IMG/VR virus record: IMGVR_UViG_3300037141_000236 | Location: 24,948-88,947 of that record | Strand: one strand, 5' to 3' | DNA: 64,000 bases | Source: a virus | Part shown: piece after piece, positions 41,488 to 49,757 of the stretch | Layout: the number at the start of each line of letters is the position of its first letter | Numbering within the stretch: position 1 is the stretch's first letter | Translations under genes and position numbers: made by a program | Notes under the pieces: model-generated | Told to the model about the DNA's origin: nothing | The model's database searches: none | What the model saw: the letters and a program-made list of their open reading frames with translations, nothing else

Positions 41488-42243
41488 ATGATCGATTCTC
41501 TGCTACCTCATAAGGATTTACACCCTAAAATCTGGCCTCTCGGCGTTGAAGGGAAGATTAATCCTCTTGTTAGAAAGAAATTACTTCAGATAGCTTTAGA
41601 CTTTAAAAAGACATTTGAATTAAAAGAGGTGGGGTTATTGGGACAACTCAATGTTATTGACGTTGTTATGACAGGATCACTGGCAAACTACAATTTTACA
41701 GAGCATAGTGACATTGACCTGCACCTAATCATTGATTATAGTGATGTTGCACCAGAATATCTCTCAGTTGTTAAGTCTTATTTAGATGATAAGCGTCTTC
41801 TGTACGCATTCAAACACAATATTACAATATTTGGCTTTGACGTTGAAGTGTACGCTCAAGACAAAAACGAACCTCACATCAGTTCCGGTACATATTCTCT
41901 TGTAAAGAACGATTGGGTCATTCATCCTTCTGAGAAATTCAAAGAACCTGATAAAGTATGGATAGAGCAGAAGGCCAAAGCGCTTATGACATTCATTGAC
42001 AGGCTCGTTATGGATGCAACCACAATGCCTTTCGAAGAGATTTTACCGTTGGTGGACAAGACCAAAGCTAAACTCAAGGAATTACGCGGCATATCTTTGA
42101 ATTTAGGAGGGGAATTTAATGAAGGGAACATCTTATTCAAAATCCTTCGCCACACTGGATATCTCAAGATTTTAGATGATTTAAAGAAAGCCTTAGTTGA
42201 TAAGCATTTATCAATAAGTGAAAAATTAAAACGAAAAGGTTAA
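41488..42243 (+). CDS. Nucleotidyltransferase-like protein
   Basis: A 251-residue protein with the pol-beta nucleotidyltransferase signature: MTGSLANYNF (G63-S64), HSDIDLHLI (D75, D77) and a third Asp in FGFDVEVY (D118). The C-terminal half is helical. Phage proteins of this type may add nucleotides to RNA or proteins; the target is unknown. No shared tail. A terminator overlaps the stop codon. Confidence 0.75.
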   Translation: MIDSLLPHKDLHPKIWPLGVEGKINPLVRKKLLQIALDFKKTFELKEVGLLGQLNVIDVVMTGSLANYNFTEHSDIDLHLIIDYSDVAPEYLSVVKSYLDDKRLLYAFKHNITIFGFDVEVYAQDKNEPHISSGTYSLVKNDWVIHPSEKFKEPDKVWIEQKAKALMTFIDRLVMDATTMPFEEILPLVDKTKAKLKELRGISLNLGGEFNEGNILFKILRHTGYLKILDDLKKALVDKHLSISEKLKRKG

Positions 42244-42266
42244 CTGTACTAAGTTAACCTTTTTTC
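42234..42266 (+). terminator. Terminator overlapping a stop codon
   Basis: An 11-bp stem AAAAGGTTAAC / GTTAACCTTTT, 8-base loop and T-run; the TAA of the preceding gene lies in the 5' arm. Confidence 0.85.
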
Positions 42267-42314
42267 TTAACCCGTTGTTCTGTCATTAACCTATTAAAAT
42301 AGCAATAAAATCAC

Positions 42315-42322
42315 TAATTTTA
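42315..42322 (+). promoter_or_regulatory. Candidate promoter, -7 box TAATTTTA
   Basis: TAATTTTA located 15 bases before the next ATG and after the terminator. Confidence 0.4.
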
Positions 42323-42337
42323 TAAAAACACCCTGTA

Positions 42338-42718
42338 ATGAAGATAGACACAAAGATAAAAATCCTATTTGATGGAGAAGATAAGGAAGGAACATACGTT
42401 CTCATTGCCATCGGCACCGATGAAGAGGATAATCAAATATTCGTTACAGCAGAGCAAGCTGATTATATTGAGCTTATGCGAATTCAAGATTTAAACATTT
42501 CGGAAGACGAACAAACAGAGATGGTTAAAAAGAATTTACCTAACTTCAAGCCGATTGCTTTTCCTGTTGGGTTGATTTATGACAACTTGCTGGCTGAAAT
42601 ACCAGAAGAGAATCTTGTCATTGTTGATTTGAAAGGCGTTAATCCAGAAAACTACATGAAATCTAAAACAAATAAAACAGATGAAACCACAGACGCCACT
42701 GAAGAAACTGAAGGATAA
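42338..42718 (+). CDS. Hypothetical acidic protein
   Basis: A 126-residue protein: beta-rich N-terminal half (KIKILFDGEDKEGTYVLIAI) and a Thr/Glu-rich, probably disordered tail (TDETTDATEETEG). The tail overlaps the next gene by 38 bases. Unrecognised. Confidence 0.6.
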   Translation: MKIDTKIKILFDGEDKEGTYVLIAIGTDEEDNQIFVTAEQADYIELMRIQDLNISEDEQTEMVKKNLPNFKPIAFPVGLIYDNLLAEIPEENLVIVDLKGVNPENYMKSKTNKTDETTDATEETEG

Positions 42719-43097
42719 GGTAATGCTCCATGATGGAATGCACGGAATTGTATTTGGCGAAGTTGTTGGCATGAGTAATCCGAAAGATGAAAATGAACAA
42801 ATTAGATATCTTCTTAAGTTGTTTAATTGTACTGGTGGTTTTAGTTTCCATAGTGTTAAAGAGATATCCAAATTGATTAAAGAATGGATAAAAGAAGAAA
42901 CAGTTGAGGACTTTAAAACTTATTTTGCTAAAGAAAGCATGGTGGTCACAAAAGCTCCTGATTTTGTAACCTACAGCTGGATTGATGAAGACTGTTTGTA
43001 TACCGACGAGCAAATATTAGAATACGAAGCAGATAAGATACGAGTCGAAGTGTGGAAAAAGAAACGTCCACTGCGTCCTACACCAAAACAAGCATAA
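42681..43097 (+). CDS. Hypothetical protein with IRVEVW motif
   Basis: A 138-residue protein; LKDKVMLHDGMHGIVFGEVVG is SH3/KOW-like. Near the end, ADKIRVEVWKKKRPL resembles the shared tail in its W form, followed by a basic extension. A start at 42723 is also possible. Confidence 0.55.
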   Translation: MKPQTPLKKLKDKVMLHDGMHGIVFGEVVGMSNPKDENEQIRYLLKLFNCTGGFSFHSVKEISKLIKEWIKEETVEDFKTYFAKESMVVTKAPDFVTYSWIDEDCLYTDEQILEYEADKIRVEVWKKKRPLRPTPKQA

Positions 43098-43101
43098 GAT
43101 T

Positions 43102-43389
43102 ATGGAATTACATAAATTTGATTATGTAAGGATTAAGACTGCTAAAGAGTTTAATCTTTGGCCTGAGCAACACCCTGACGGTTGGAATTCTAAAGGCCAA
43201 ATGGATTGTTATTTGGGCCAATGGGTTGTTATTTTAGATTGTGATAACAATAGGAAAACTTTCAGAGTCGAGAAAATCGTAAAAGATAAGCAGTCGAGAA
43301 ATTGGATATTCAATTATTTTGATATCGCGTCACATTCTGGAACCGTTGAAGCCGCAGAACTTAAAATCAAAATGGAAATTGGATTATGA
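43102..43389 (+). CDS. Small protein, tail IKMEIGL
   Basis: A 95-residue protein with HKFDYVRIKTAKEFNLW opening and AELKIKMEIGL end. Aromatic, beta-rich body. ATGA overlap with 43386. Confidence 0.65.
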   Translation: MELHKFDYVRIKTAKEFNLWPEQHPDGWNSKGQMDCYLGQWVVILDCDNNRKTFRVEKIVKDKQSRNWIFNYFDIASHSGTVEAAELKIKMEIGL

Positions 43390-43619
43390 ATGAAGATTGG
43401 ACAAACAGATGGGTTAAATGTCTTGATACTCAAAACATAATAGAGTTACATTTAACCAGTGGTAAATATTATCAAGTACTCCATGAGTTTGATACCACAG
43501 GTATTTGTGTGGTAAATGATCTTGGCGAATACAGTGGCGCATTATATAAAGGAAGGTTTGAGGTCGATGATATAGTTTTCGCAGAACAACTAATTAAACA
43601 AGAAATAGGACTAACATGA
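43386..43619 (+). CDS. Small protein, tail IKQEIGLT
   Basis: A 77-residue protein; GKYYQVLHEFDTTGICVVND forms the strand core, and it ends EQLIKQEIGLT. ATGA overlap on both sides. Confidence 0.65.
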   Translation: MNEDWTNRWVKCLDTQNIIELHLTSGKYYQVLHEFDTTGICVVNDLGEYSGALYKGRFEVDDIVFAEQLIKQEIGLT

Positions 43620-44260
43620 AATATAAAATCAAATGTGTGGCACCAAAAGTATATTGTATCGAATTTGATAAGATGTACGATATGGCGATGACATTTTTAA
43701 GATGTCAAGAATTCTATGAATCACCCAAGTTCAAAGGACAACGATTTACTCTTATTGAATTTATGGCTTGGTATTCTAAAGAATGGGGAGGAGATTGTTT
43801 TACTTATGCAAGCGACTGGGCTGGGTTTAATATGCCCGCCTCAATTGTAAAAGATTGCCTACTTCCAGTTCCCATTGACTTTAACATTTACGATGATGCG
43901 ATGCTTACCATTCATAATCAATGTAGAAAGCTATGCGGTTCTGAAGACTTCTATATTATTGGAGTATTGAAAAACCATGATGCGTTTGACCATGAATTGG
44001 CACATGGCTTTTATTATACAGTCCCAGAATATAAGAAAGCAATGGATGAAGCCCTAAAAGAACTTCCAACAATGCAAAAGAAACGAATTTACAAGCATTT
44101 AAAAAAATGGGGAGGTTATTCTTCTAATGTATTAAAGGACGAAGCACAAGCATATCTTGCAACAGGCTTTGAGAATCTTAATATCAATCGCAAATATTTG
44201 TTACCATTTATCAAAATCTTTAAAGCCCAAAAGAAATGCAACCTTTTAAATACAAAGTAG
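43616..44260 (+). CDS. Putative zinc metallopeptidase (HELAH)
   Basis: A 214-residue protein with H126-E127-L-A-H130 in FDHELAHGFYY and a downstream DEAQAY (E176), the minimal gluzincin-type arrangement of two His and a Glu. Cytosolic by sequence. Possible roles are attack on host proteins or self-processing. It is inserted within the array of small tailed proteins and has no tail itself. Confidence 0.65.
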   Translation: MKYKIKCVAPKVYCIEFDKMYDMAMTFLRCQEFYESPKFKGQRFTLIEFMAWYSKEWGGDCFTYASDWAGFNMPASIVKDCLLPVPIDFNIYDDAMLTIHNQCRKLCGSEDFYIIGVLKNHDAFDHELAHGFYYTVPEYKKAMDEALKELPTMQKKRIYKHLKKWGGYSSNVLKDEAQAYLATGFENLNINRKYLLPFIKIFKAQKKCNLLNTK

Positions 44261-44541
44261 GTGATATGATGATTGTTGATGGGCGATACGAAAGAATCGT
44301 TGCCACCGGAGTGATCAGTGATAGAGAACCAAGAAAGTTATACGCCATGAAATGCGAAAGAGGTAGAGGTAATACGCTTAAAGATTGTCTTAAATCATCA
44401 ATATTCTGGGGCGAAGTCATCGTATATGAAGGTGTTGATGTAAATGAAAACGTTTGGTGGATACAAGAAGATATGATACAAATTTCAGATGATACTTTAA
44501 GTTATCAAACAGAGTTAATAAGACAAGAAATTGGGTTATGA
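44236..44541 (+). CDS. SH3-like small protein, tail IRQEIGL
   Basis: A 101-residue member: FKYKVGDMMIVDGRYERIVA opening, WWIQEDMIQI near the end, and ELIRQEIGL tail. It overlaps the peptidase end by 25 bases and the next gene by ATGA. Confidence 0.7.
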   Translation: MQPFKYKVGDMMIVDGRYERIVATGVISDREPRKLYAMKCERGRGNTLKDCLKSSIFWGEVIVYEGVDVNENVWWIQEDMIQISDDTLSYQTELIRQEIGL

Positions 44542-44861
44542 CAAATTTAAAGCCAGGCGATTGGGTTGTAATGGGCGAACCAGGTTCTGGTTGGACTCTG
44601 AATGAAAAAGGACTTGTCGCACAAGTTAAAGAAGTGGGGCGTTTTTCTTACGATTATGATATTGTTTTAGATTCTGCATCAAACCCTGGATTAATAGGAA
44701 CCCAGTGCGCAGGAGAAGTTTCAGGATTAAAAGGCTGCACTTCTGAAAGATTATATACTGCATCACGAGTGCAAATAGAAGAACAGCTTTCAAGACTTCC
44801 TGGAACATTCCATTATGCTTTACGTATAATAAAACAAGAAATAGGGTTATGTGTCACTTAG
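44538..44861 (+). CDS. SH3-like small protein, tail IKQEIGL
   Basis: A 107-residue member: NLKPGDWVVMGEPGSGWT opening; ends RIIKQEIGLCVT, with three extra residues because the downstream start (44849) lies inside the tail codons. Confidence 0.7.
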   Translation: MTNLKPGDWVVMGEPGSGWTLNEKGLVAQVKEVGRFSYDYDIVLDSASNPGLIGTQCAGEVSGLKGCTSERLYTASRVQIEEQLSRLPGTFHYALRIIKQEIGLCVT

Positions 44862-45175
44862 GCGATATTGTTTTACATACTCCCACAGGTATCACCGGCG
44901 TAATTGGAGCTCTCGGTGCACCCAAGAAAAAATCCGCTGATGTAAGAGACTGTGTTATCATTGTGGATTCTTCTTTCAAAGACTACAAAGCAGTTTTCCC
45001 AATGCAAAAGGATTATATTAAACAATGGAAGGCACAAAGAAATAATTTCACATATCTAAGTAAACTCAAACCTCCCTTAAGTTGTATTTGGGTTCCGAAA
45101 GAAGAAATAGAAATCATTATGCCAGGAGTTTTAGTTGCAGTAATTAAAAAAATAAGAAAAGAAATCGGCTTATGA
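44849..45175 (+). CDS. SH3-like small protein, tail IRKEIGL
   Basis: A 108-residue member: CHLGDIVLHTPTGITGVIGAL opening, IWVPKEEIEII before the tail, end KKIRKEIGL. ATGA overlap with the next gene. Confidence 0.7.
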   Translation: MCHLGDIVLHTPTGITGVIGALGAPKKKSADVRDCVIIVDSSFKDYKAVFPMQKDYIKQWKAQRNNFTYLSKLKPPLSCIWVPKEEIEIIMPGVLVAVIKKIRKEIGL

Positions 45176-45588
45176 ATATTAAAGAAAGAGCCTGCCGGCT
45201 AGTTGAAAAGCTTTATGGTGTTGAAGTACAAGTAGAAGATATTGCGTGGGGTGGATATGCGAGAAGCCATAAGAGTCAAATTGTTGTAAATAGAAATGAG
45301 GAAGATGTTGCGTTTTTTCTTTCTGTCTTGTTTCATGAAGCTGGTCATGTACATTGTTTCCGAAATAGAATCTACCCTGCCTATCATGGCATTTGGGGAA
45401 TCTCCATGTTAAGTAAAAAAGAAAAACGAGCTGTTGTGTTAACTGGATGGAAAGCAGAACAATATGTCGATCGCTGGGCTGAGAAAGAGATGAAGAAACA
45501 TTTTCCTAAATATAAGTTTTATAAAGGTTACGAATGTGAAGCAGATAGGAAGTGGTTGCACGATAATCATTTATACAAATGGAAGTAA
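45172..45588 (+). CDS. Putative zinc metallopeptidase (HEAGH)
   Basis: A 138-residue protein with H55-E56-A-G-H59 in LFHEAGHVHCF and a downstream AEQYVDRWAEKE helix that could give a third ligand. The small size recalls minimal gluzincin or ImmA/IrrE-like peptidases. Substrate unknown. Located at the end of an array of tailed proteins. Confidence 0.65.
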   Translation: MNIKERACRLVEKLYGVEVQVEDIAWGGYARSHKSQIVVNRNEEDVAFFLSVLFHEAGHVHCFRNRIYPAYHGIWGISMLSKKEKRAVVLTGWKAEQYVDRWAEKEMKKHFPKYKFYKGYECEADRKWLHDNHLYKWK

Positions 45589-45866
45589 AAGACTATAAAG
45601 ATTTAGACGAAGCCATTGAAAGTGTAAGAGATGAAATTCCATTACACATTCCTGAAGGTACGCAAGTCATTGGAATAGGATCAGGTCACAATGAATCTAC
45701 TCATGAAGATTATAAACGTGTTTGGAATTGGACGAAAGACGATATTGGAGTGATTATTTCATATATGGGTAAAAGCAGATACAAACAACACGTTTATAAA
45801 ATACAAAAAGATACTGGTGCTATCTGTTTAGTCCGCGCCGAAGGCTTTAAACCTATCGTTTCTTAA
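45579..45866 (+). CDS. Small hypothetical protein
   Basis: A 95-residue alpha/beta protein (DLDEAIESVRDEIPLHI; GTQVIGIGSGHNEST). No shared tail. It ends the operon before the duplicated regulatory block. Confidence 0.55.
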   Translation: MEVKDYKDLDEAIESVRDEIPLHIPEGTQVIGIGSGHNESTHEDYKRVWNWTKDDIGVIISYMGKSRYKQHVYKIQKDTGAICLVRAEGFKPIVS

Positions 45867-45879
45867 TATAAAAAGAAAC

Positions 45880-45973
45880 TCATTGATTATCAAGCAGTTA
45901 CAGATTTCCTGAAATTATTGTTGTTTAAGGGGTGGTTGGTCACGTGATTACCTGTATCTTTATGGTATAGAAA
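45880..45973 (+). promoter_or_regulatory. Promoter with upstream IHF-like element (copy 1)
   Basis: A 32-base block (45880-45911) is 28/32 identical to 51429-51460. It includes TATCAAGCAGTTA, which fits the IHF consensus WATCAANNNNTTR, and a TTGAT-T-ATCAA core. After 43 bases comes TATCTTTATGGTATAGAAA (45955-45973), identical to copy 2, with GGTTGGT 15 bases upstream of the -7 box. Confidence 0.6.
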
Positions 45974-46000
45974 TTAAAACAAACAAAAAAACCACATACC

Positions 46001-46273
46001 ATGAAAACCACATTGAAAGGTACAATCGCAACAGTTTTTTCAAGCGCCAAAAACAGAGTAGTGACCGTGAAGCTGAAAAGCGGTTTTGCAAAGATTTACG
46101 AAAACGAACCTGAGGTCACTGTGCATGTGGGATTGTTTACTGCAAAAAGAACCATCGCGCATATGTACGTTGGAAACCCCGGCGAGAAAAATTTCCGGCC
46201 GATGATCAAAAACGGCAAGGAAGTAAAGGTCCTAATCCAGATGGACAAGTTCAAAGTTATTGACGCTGACTAA
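46001..46273 (+). CDS. Small beta-rich protein
   Basis: A 90-residue basic protein (VVTVKLKSGFAKIYE; KEVKVLIQMDKFKVI) driven by the copy 1 regulatory block. GC content and codon use are higher than in its neighbours. No family recognised. Confidence 0.6.
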   Translation: MKTTLKGTIATVFSSAKNRVVTVKLKSGFAKIYENEPEVTVHVGLFTAKRTIAHMYVGNPGEKNFRPMIKNGKEVKVLIQMDKFKVIDAD

Positions 46274-46359
46274 ATTTCCCTGCCATGGGAACAACAGGGG
46301 AGGCGCACCTGTATAAAAACCTCTTTTTAAATCTAATTAAATCTAATCCCATAAAAGAA

Positions 46360-46659
46360 ATGGCCTTCACATTCAAAACCACAAAGTCTACCGGTCGCTT
46401 CAGGTCTTTCAATCCTGACTTGCACGAGATCAAGTTGAACAAAAAGGTAGTTGGAAGCATTTCCGATAGTGAGCCTTACAAGATTTCTTTGATGGTAAAA
46501 AAGGTTGTTTCTGAAGGCACTGTTGATAATAACGTAAATTGCGGTTGGACCATGATTCGGTTCAAGCACGAATCAGCAACGCTGAAAGAAGCACAAGCTT
46601 GGTTGAACGAAAAATTCGATTTGATCATTAAACAAAACGACATATACACAGGTGAATGA
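46360..46659 (+). CDS. Small hypothetical protein
   Basis: A 99-residue protein. The Met at 46360 (MAFTFKTTKSTG) is preferred; an upstream Met at 46285 adds a sequence that lies in an apparent leader. Ends with a helix ATLKEAQAWLNEKFDLI. Overlaps the next gene by four bases. Confidence 0.55.
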   Translation: MAFTFKTTKSTGRFRSFNPDLHEIKLNKKVVGSISDSEPYKISLMVKKVVSEGTVDNNVNCGWTMIRFKHESATLKEAQAWLNEKFDLIIKQNDIYTGE

Positions 46660-46850
46660 AAGCTCGAAGAACCTTTAAGACTCATCCATTTTTAGTTGTT
46701 GCTTGGCTACCTGCCGGACACATTTTTGGATTGAAGAAAAAGAAAAGCATCCGGAGAGATCGCTTCAAAACATTACTGGAGGCCGAAAGAGAAGAAGCTG
46801 CATTATTAAAAATCGGAGCATTAACCACATCTATAAGAGAGGGAAAATAA
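46656..46850 (+). CDS. Small basic protein
   Basis: A 64-residue protein with a Lys/Arg-rich centre (GLKKKKSIRRDRFK) and a helical C terminus. Possibly nucleic-acid binding. Unrecognised. Confidence 0.55.
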   Translation: MKARRTFKTHPFLVVAWLPAGHIFGLKKKKSIRRDRFKTLLEAEREEAALLKIGALTTSIREGK

Positions 46851-46851
46851 C

Positions 46852-47088
46852 ATGGCAAAGATGATAATCAAGAAAACAGAATTCGAAAACTACCCTTCAG
46901 CCAATTCACTTGAGTTTGATTTCGAGCCCGGTTGTCGCAATAATAAATGTATGGTCATTGAATCAGCTAACTCATTGGGAGATGTTGAAATTGAAACTAG
47001 TGATGGTTATGGAAACAACGCTTCCTTTTTTCTTAATCAGGAAGCTTTGAAAGAATTGATTATCCACCTTCAAAAACAAGTGAAATGA
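46852..47088 (+). CDS. Small hypothetical protein
   Basis: A 78-residue protein: beta-rich with a CRNNKCMVIES loop and a C-terminal helix (LKELIIHLQKQVK). ATGA overlap with the next short gene. Confidence 0.6.
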   Translation: MAKMIIKKTEFENYPSANSLEFDFEPGCRNNKCMVIESANSLGDVEIETSDGYGNNASFFLNQEALKELIIHLQKQVK

Positions 47089-47252
47089 GCAAACGCGTAT
47101 CAAAAGAATGGAGAGCCTGGCTTGAACAAGCAAACTCACAAGATGATGGAAGTATTGTTTCCATTGATAATAAAGGCAAAATCCGTGTTGAACGTTATAC
47201 TCCTGGGCCAACACGTTTTCAAAGATTCATAAGCAAATTCAAAAGGAAATGA
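47085..47252 (+). CDS. Small basic protein, 55 aa
   Basis: Short gene held between two four-base overlaps. Basic and polar (WRAWLEQANSQDDG; FQRFISKFKRK). Coupling supports that it is real; unrecognised. Confidence 0.55.
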   Translation: MSKRVSKEWRAWLEQANSQDDGSIVSIDNKGKIRVERYTPGPTRFQRFISKFKRK

Positions 47253-47608
47253 AACATACCAGAGATGAAATAAAAGATGGGAAAGATTACTTCAGTTTCT
47301 ATATGGAGCTTGCCGGCAATGGCAACTCTATAAAAAATTGCACGGGAGTATTTAAAGTGAAGTTGCAACACAGAGACAAACTTGGATATGGATCTTGGGG
47401 AGTAAGTGGAGGGACAAACACTGGTTACGAATCAAACCTCACTAACCGTTTAAATGGAAGTAAACCTTGTAACGGTGTAGATTGTGAATTTTACGATACA
47501 GAGGAAGAAGCTATTATTGCGCATGACAAACAGGTGCTGAAGTTTGTTTTCACAGGAGATACCGCTAAACAGAAAAAAGCAAAACTGAACAAAAAAATAT
47601 CCAAATGA
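47249..47608 (+). CDS. Hypothetical protein
   Basis: A 119-residue protein, Gly/Asn-rich in the middle (YGSWGVSGGTNTGYESNLT) with a Lys-rich end (QKKAKLNKKISK). Overlaps both neighbours by four bases. Confidence 0.6.
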   Translation: MKHTRDEIKDGKDYFSFYMELAGNGNSIKNCTGVFKVKLQHRDKLGYGSWGVSGGTNTGYESNLTNRLNGSKPCNGVDCEFYDTEEEAIIAHDKQVLKFVFTGDTAKQKKAKLNKKISK

Positions 47609-47811
47609 ATACTCCCGAAGTTAAAAAGAAAGTAATCAAGCACGCTTCCGAAATCTACCCTTATGGCTCTGCCTGGTTTCATGCCGGTGTCCATAGCTAT
47701 TTCATGGATGGGGAGCAGCCACAAAGACCTTGCAGTGATGATTATATTATGGGATATCAAACTGCACAGATATCAAAACTCAAAGACAGATTCGAATTTA
47801 AACCCATCTAA
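47605..47811 (+). CDS. Small hypothetical protein
   Basis: A 68-residue protein with aromatic-rich middle (YPYGSAWFHAGVHSYF) and DDYIMGYQTAQISKL helix. ATGA overlap upstream. Unrecognised. Confidence 0.55.
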   Translation: MNTPEVKKKVIKHASEIYPYGSAWFHAGVHSYFMDGEQPQRPCSDDYIMGYQTAQISKLKDRFEFKPI

Positions 47812-47812
47812 T

Positions 47813-48109
47813 ATGGCATACGTAACCATTCTCAAAGGTGCAATGATGGGACTTGTTGGACAACTTGTGGACTTTGATAGAGTCACCATTGGATCCACTG
47901 ACTTCAAATTTTCTGCGGGAGACTATCGTGAAGCCACATTCGAAGAGATTTGTCGATTGGTATTAAAGAAGGAAACTGTTATAAGTTTCACATATACTGA
48001 AGGACAGGATGATTGGTGCCAAACGTTCTCTAACAAATGGGAATTGCATTTTTGCGGTGGCGATGTTTGCCTAATTAACCCTCAAGGCATTTGGGTTGGT
48101 ACGCGATAA
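47813..48109 (+). CDS. Hypothetical protein
   Basis: A 98-residue protein starting at 47813 (MAYVTILKGAMM), one base after the previous stop; an upstream Met at 47663 runs through the previous gene in another frame. It ends LINPQGIWVGTR and its 3' end carries the promoter for 48126. Confidence 0.55.
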   Translation: MAYVTILKGAMMGLVGQLVDFDRVTIGSTDFKFSAGDYREATFEEICRLVLKKETVISFTYTEGQDDWCQTFSNKWELHFCGGDVCLINPQGIWVGTR

Positions 48110-48121
48110 CCTTTATCTTTA
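48090..48121 (+). promoter_or_regulatory. Candidate promoter inside a gene end
   Basis: TTTG (48090-48093), 20-base spacer, TATCTTTA (48114-48121) followed by GG. The ATG at 48126 is four bases downstream, implying a leaderless transcript. Confidence 0.5.
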
Positions 48122-48125
48122 GGTT

Positions 48126-48638
48126 ATGAATACAGAACTCGAAGAAGCAACGCGGAAACTCAAAGATGAGATTTACCGTAAAGAACTAAGGAAGCTGAGA
48201 AATCTTATGCACCAATGTTATTTCCCTGTAAGATTTCATCCTTCTTTAGGTGAGCCCAAAGATGATTACTGGGATGAACAATATAACCTTTATAAGAAAT
48301 CAAAAGGTGATGCAAAAGTTAAGCTTGCAGAAGAAAAACACATTCAAGTATATGTCCTGGCAAATAAGATAGGTCTTACTGAAAAGGAAAGGAATATACT
48401 TTGGATAAAAGAAAGATATCGAAAAGTCCAGTCGCAGGAAGAACTCAGTAAAAAACCTTTGAAAGAAGGCCGCGATAATAAAGACGTTCATGTTGGTTCA
48501 GGTGGCGGTGGCTCAGGGAAAGTGCGTTATCCCAGTAAGAAACGCTCCCGTGCTGTCTGGAAGAAATTTTATGCATTGTTTCCTTACTATGCGAAACTTG
48601 ATGGTTGGGATGGCAAAACCTCAAAACGAATGAAATAA
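48126..48638 (+). CDS. Hypothetical basic protein
   Basis: A 170-residue protein with a helical N terminus containing TRKLKDEIYRKEL, which looks like the shared tail motif placed at the start, then a helical body, a GSGGGGSG linker (about residues 128-135) and a basic C-terminal domain. Function unknown. Confidence 0.6.
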   Translation: MNTELEEATRKLKDEIYRKELRKLRNLMHQCYFPVRFHPSLGEPKDDYWDEQYNLYKKSKGDAKVKLAEEKHIQVYVLANKIGLTEKERNILWIKERYRKVQSQEELSKKPLKEGRDNKDVHVGSGGGGSGKVRYPSKKRSRAVWKKFYALFPYYAKLDGWDGKTSKRMK

Positions 48639-48639
48639 A

Positions 48640-48834
48640 ATGGACTATGCACCGTATATAGGTTCTGATGGTAAACTATGTTTGCAAGGAACCGAAATAA
48701 AAGGTATTGTCGGATCAAATGAAACAAAGGATACAATCCTTCGGATCGCCAACAAGTTCCCTCACCTTTATATTGTCATTCTTCCGAATCCTCTTAAAAG
48801 GGATAACTTTTTCTTATTCAGTTATTGCTTATGA
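48640..48834 (+). CDS. Small hypothetical protein
   Basis: A 64-residue protein (GSDGKLCLQGTEIKGIVGSN; LYIVILPNPLKRD). ATGA overlap with the zinc-finger-like gene downstream. Unrecognised. Confidence 0.5.
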   Translation: MDYAPYIGSDGKLCLQGTEIKGIVGSNETKDTILRIANKFPHLYIVILPNPLKRDNFFLFSYCL

Positions 48835-48944
48835 GAACGCTCATCAAACAATTCCTCTGCCGCCATGTGTGGGACTACTGGAGTAATCAATACAAAAGAT
48901 GTTACAAGTGCGACAAGGTACACTTTCATAAAGTTAAGAAATGA
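48831..48944 (+). CDS. Small zinc-finger-like protein, 37 aa
   Basis: Short coupled gene encoding LIKQFLCRHVWDYW, then RCYKCDKVHFHK. The C-x-H ... C-x-x-C arrangement and the H-x-W spacing resemble very small DUF1660-like phage zinc proteins. Four-base overlaps on both sides. Confidence 0.55.
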   Translation: MRTLIKQFLCRHVWDYWSNQYKRCYKCDKVHFHKVKK

Positions 48945-49261
48945 TTGACATCGATAAGGAATTCGCATTACTTAAAGCATACATGAAGTTGTATATTGAA
49001 CTTCTTATGCAAAATGAGAAGCATCCTCCCTCCTTTGAACATTATAAAGAAAACCTTTCATTCTTCGCTGCTTCTCCGTATGTGGAATTGTATTGCGTGC
49101 ATGGCAAACAACATGCCGTTGGTTCCGGAACATTTGACTGGGCAATGAAACAAGATGATTGGATTGCTTACCGACATTACCAAAGTTATAAGTGTAAAGA
49201 GGTTAATGTAACTGATTGGACCTGGAATAAGAACCTTCATAAGACGGCTTGTAACAAGTAA
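48941..49261 (+). CDS. Hypothetical protein
   Basis: A 106-residue protein with an N-terminal helix (KEFALLKAYMKLYIELLMQN) and aromatic-rich C-terminal half. Unrecognised. Last gene before the promoter at 49267. Confidence 0.55.
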   Translation: MIDIDKEFALLKAYMKLYIELLMQNEKHPPSFEHYKENLSFFAASPYVELYCVHGKQHAVGSGTFDWAMKQDDWIAYRHYQSYKCKEVNVTDWTWNKNLHKTACNK

Positions 49262-49266
49262 ATTCT

Positions 49267-49274
49267 TATCTTTA
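49267..49274 (+). promoter_or_regulatory. Candidate promoter, -7 box TATCTTTA
   Basis: TATCTTTAGG located 18 bases before the next start, with CTTGTAAC about 14 bases upstream. Confidence 0.45.
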
Positions 49275-49292
49275 GGTCTAAATCCATTAACG

Positions 49293-49757
49293 ATGAGCAG
49301 AAATAAAATCGATATACGCACGTTGGCAGACATGGCAACAGCTATAAGCCATTACGAAGCTTTGGCAGGCTACTTCTCTCAATTGGATCCCGCACAGAAA
49401 GCAACACTTGATCCCGCTTGGGACAGAGCTTGTGCAAGTGCCAAACATATGGATCACAATTCATTTGAAATCTGGCAAGACATCAACTTTCACATTATAA
49501 GCCAAATGTGGGGTAGTACTGCTTGCGGTTGGGGAGGCATGGGTGGTGCCATGATGACAAAAGCTTACACAATGATAATCGAGAACCATCAAAACAAGTT
49601 GGCTTTCGTTTATTGGCACGGAAAGCTTGCATACATTGTCGATACCGATGAGAAATGGGAAACATATGTAAAGAGAGGCTATCAAGGTTTACCCAGCCTT
49701 CATTCGCTCCCAACACAATTAACCGTTGTATACATTGGAAATAACAGAAGAATATGA
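49293..49757 (+). CDS. Hypothetical protein
   Basis: A 154-residue protein: helical N-terminal half with FSQLDPAQKATLDPAWDRA, a Gly/Met-rich WGGMGGAMMTKAY segment and a beta-rich end. Unrecognised; coupled to the next gene by ATGA. Confidence 0.6.
   Translation: MSRNKIDIRTLADMATAISHYEALAGYFSQLDPAQKATLDPAWDRACASAKHMDHNSFEIWQDINFHIISQMWGSTACGWGGMGGAMMTKAYTMIIENHQNKLAFVYWHGKLAYIVDTDEKWETYVKRGYQGLPSLHSLPTQLTVVYIGNNRRI

Noticed and set aside
46274-46359. Possible RNA element or terminator between 46001 and 46360
   Set aside because: Only short complementary pieces (CCCTG/CAGGG, ACAGG/CCTGT) are seen, with no T-run or recognisable RNA family.
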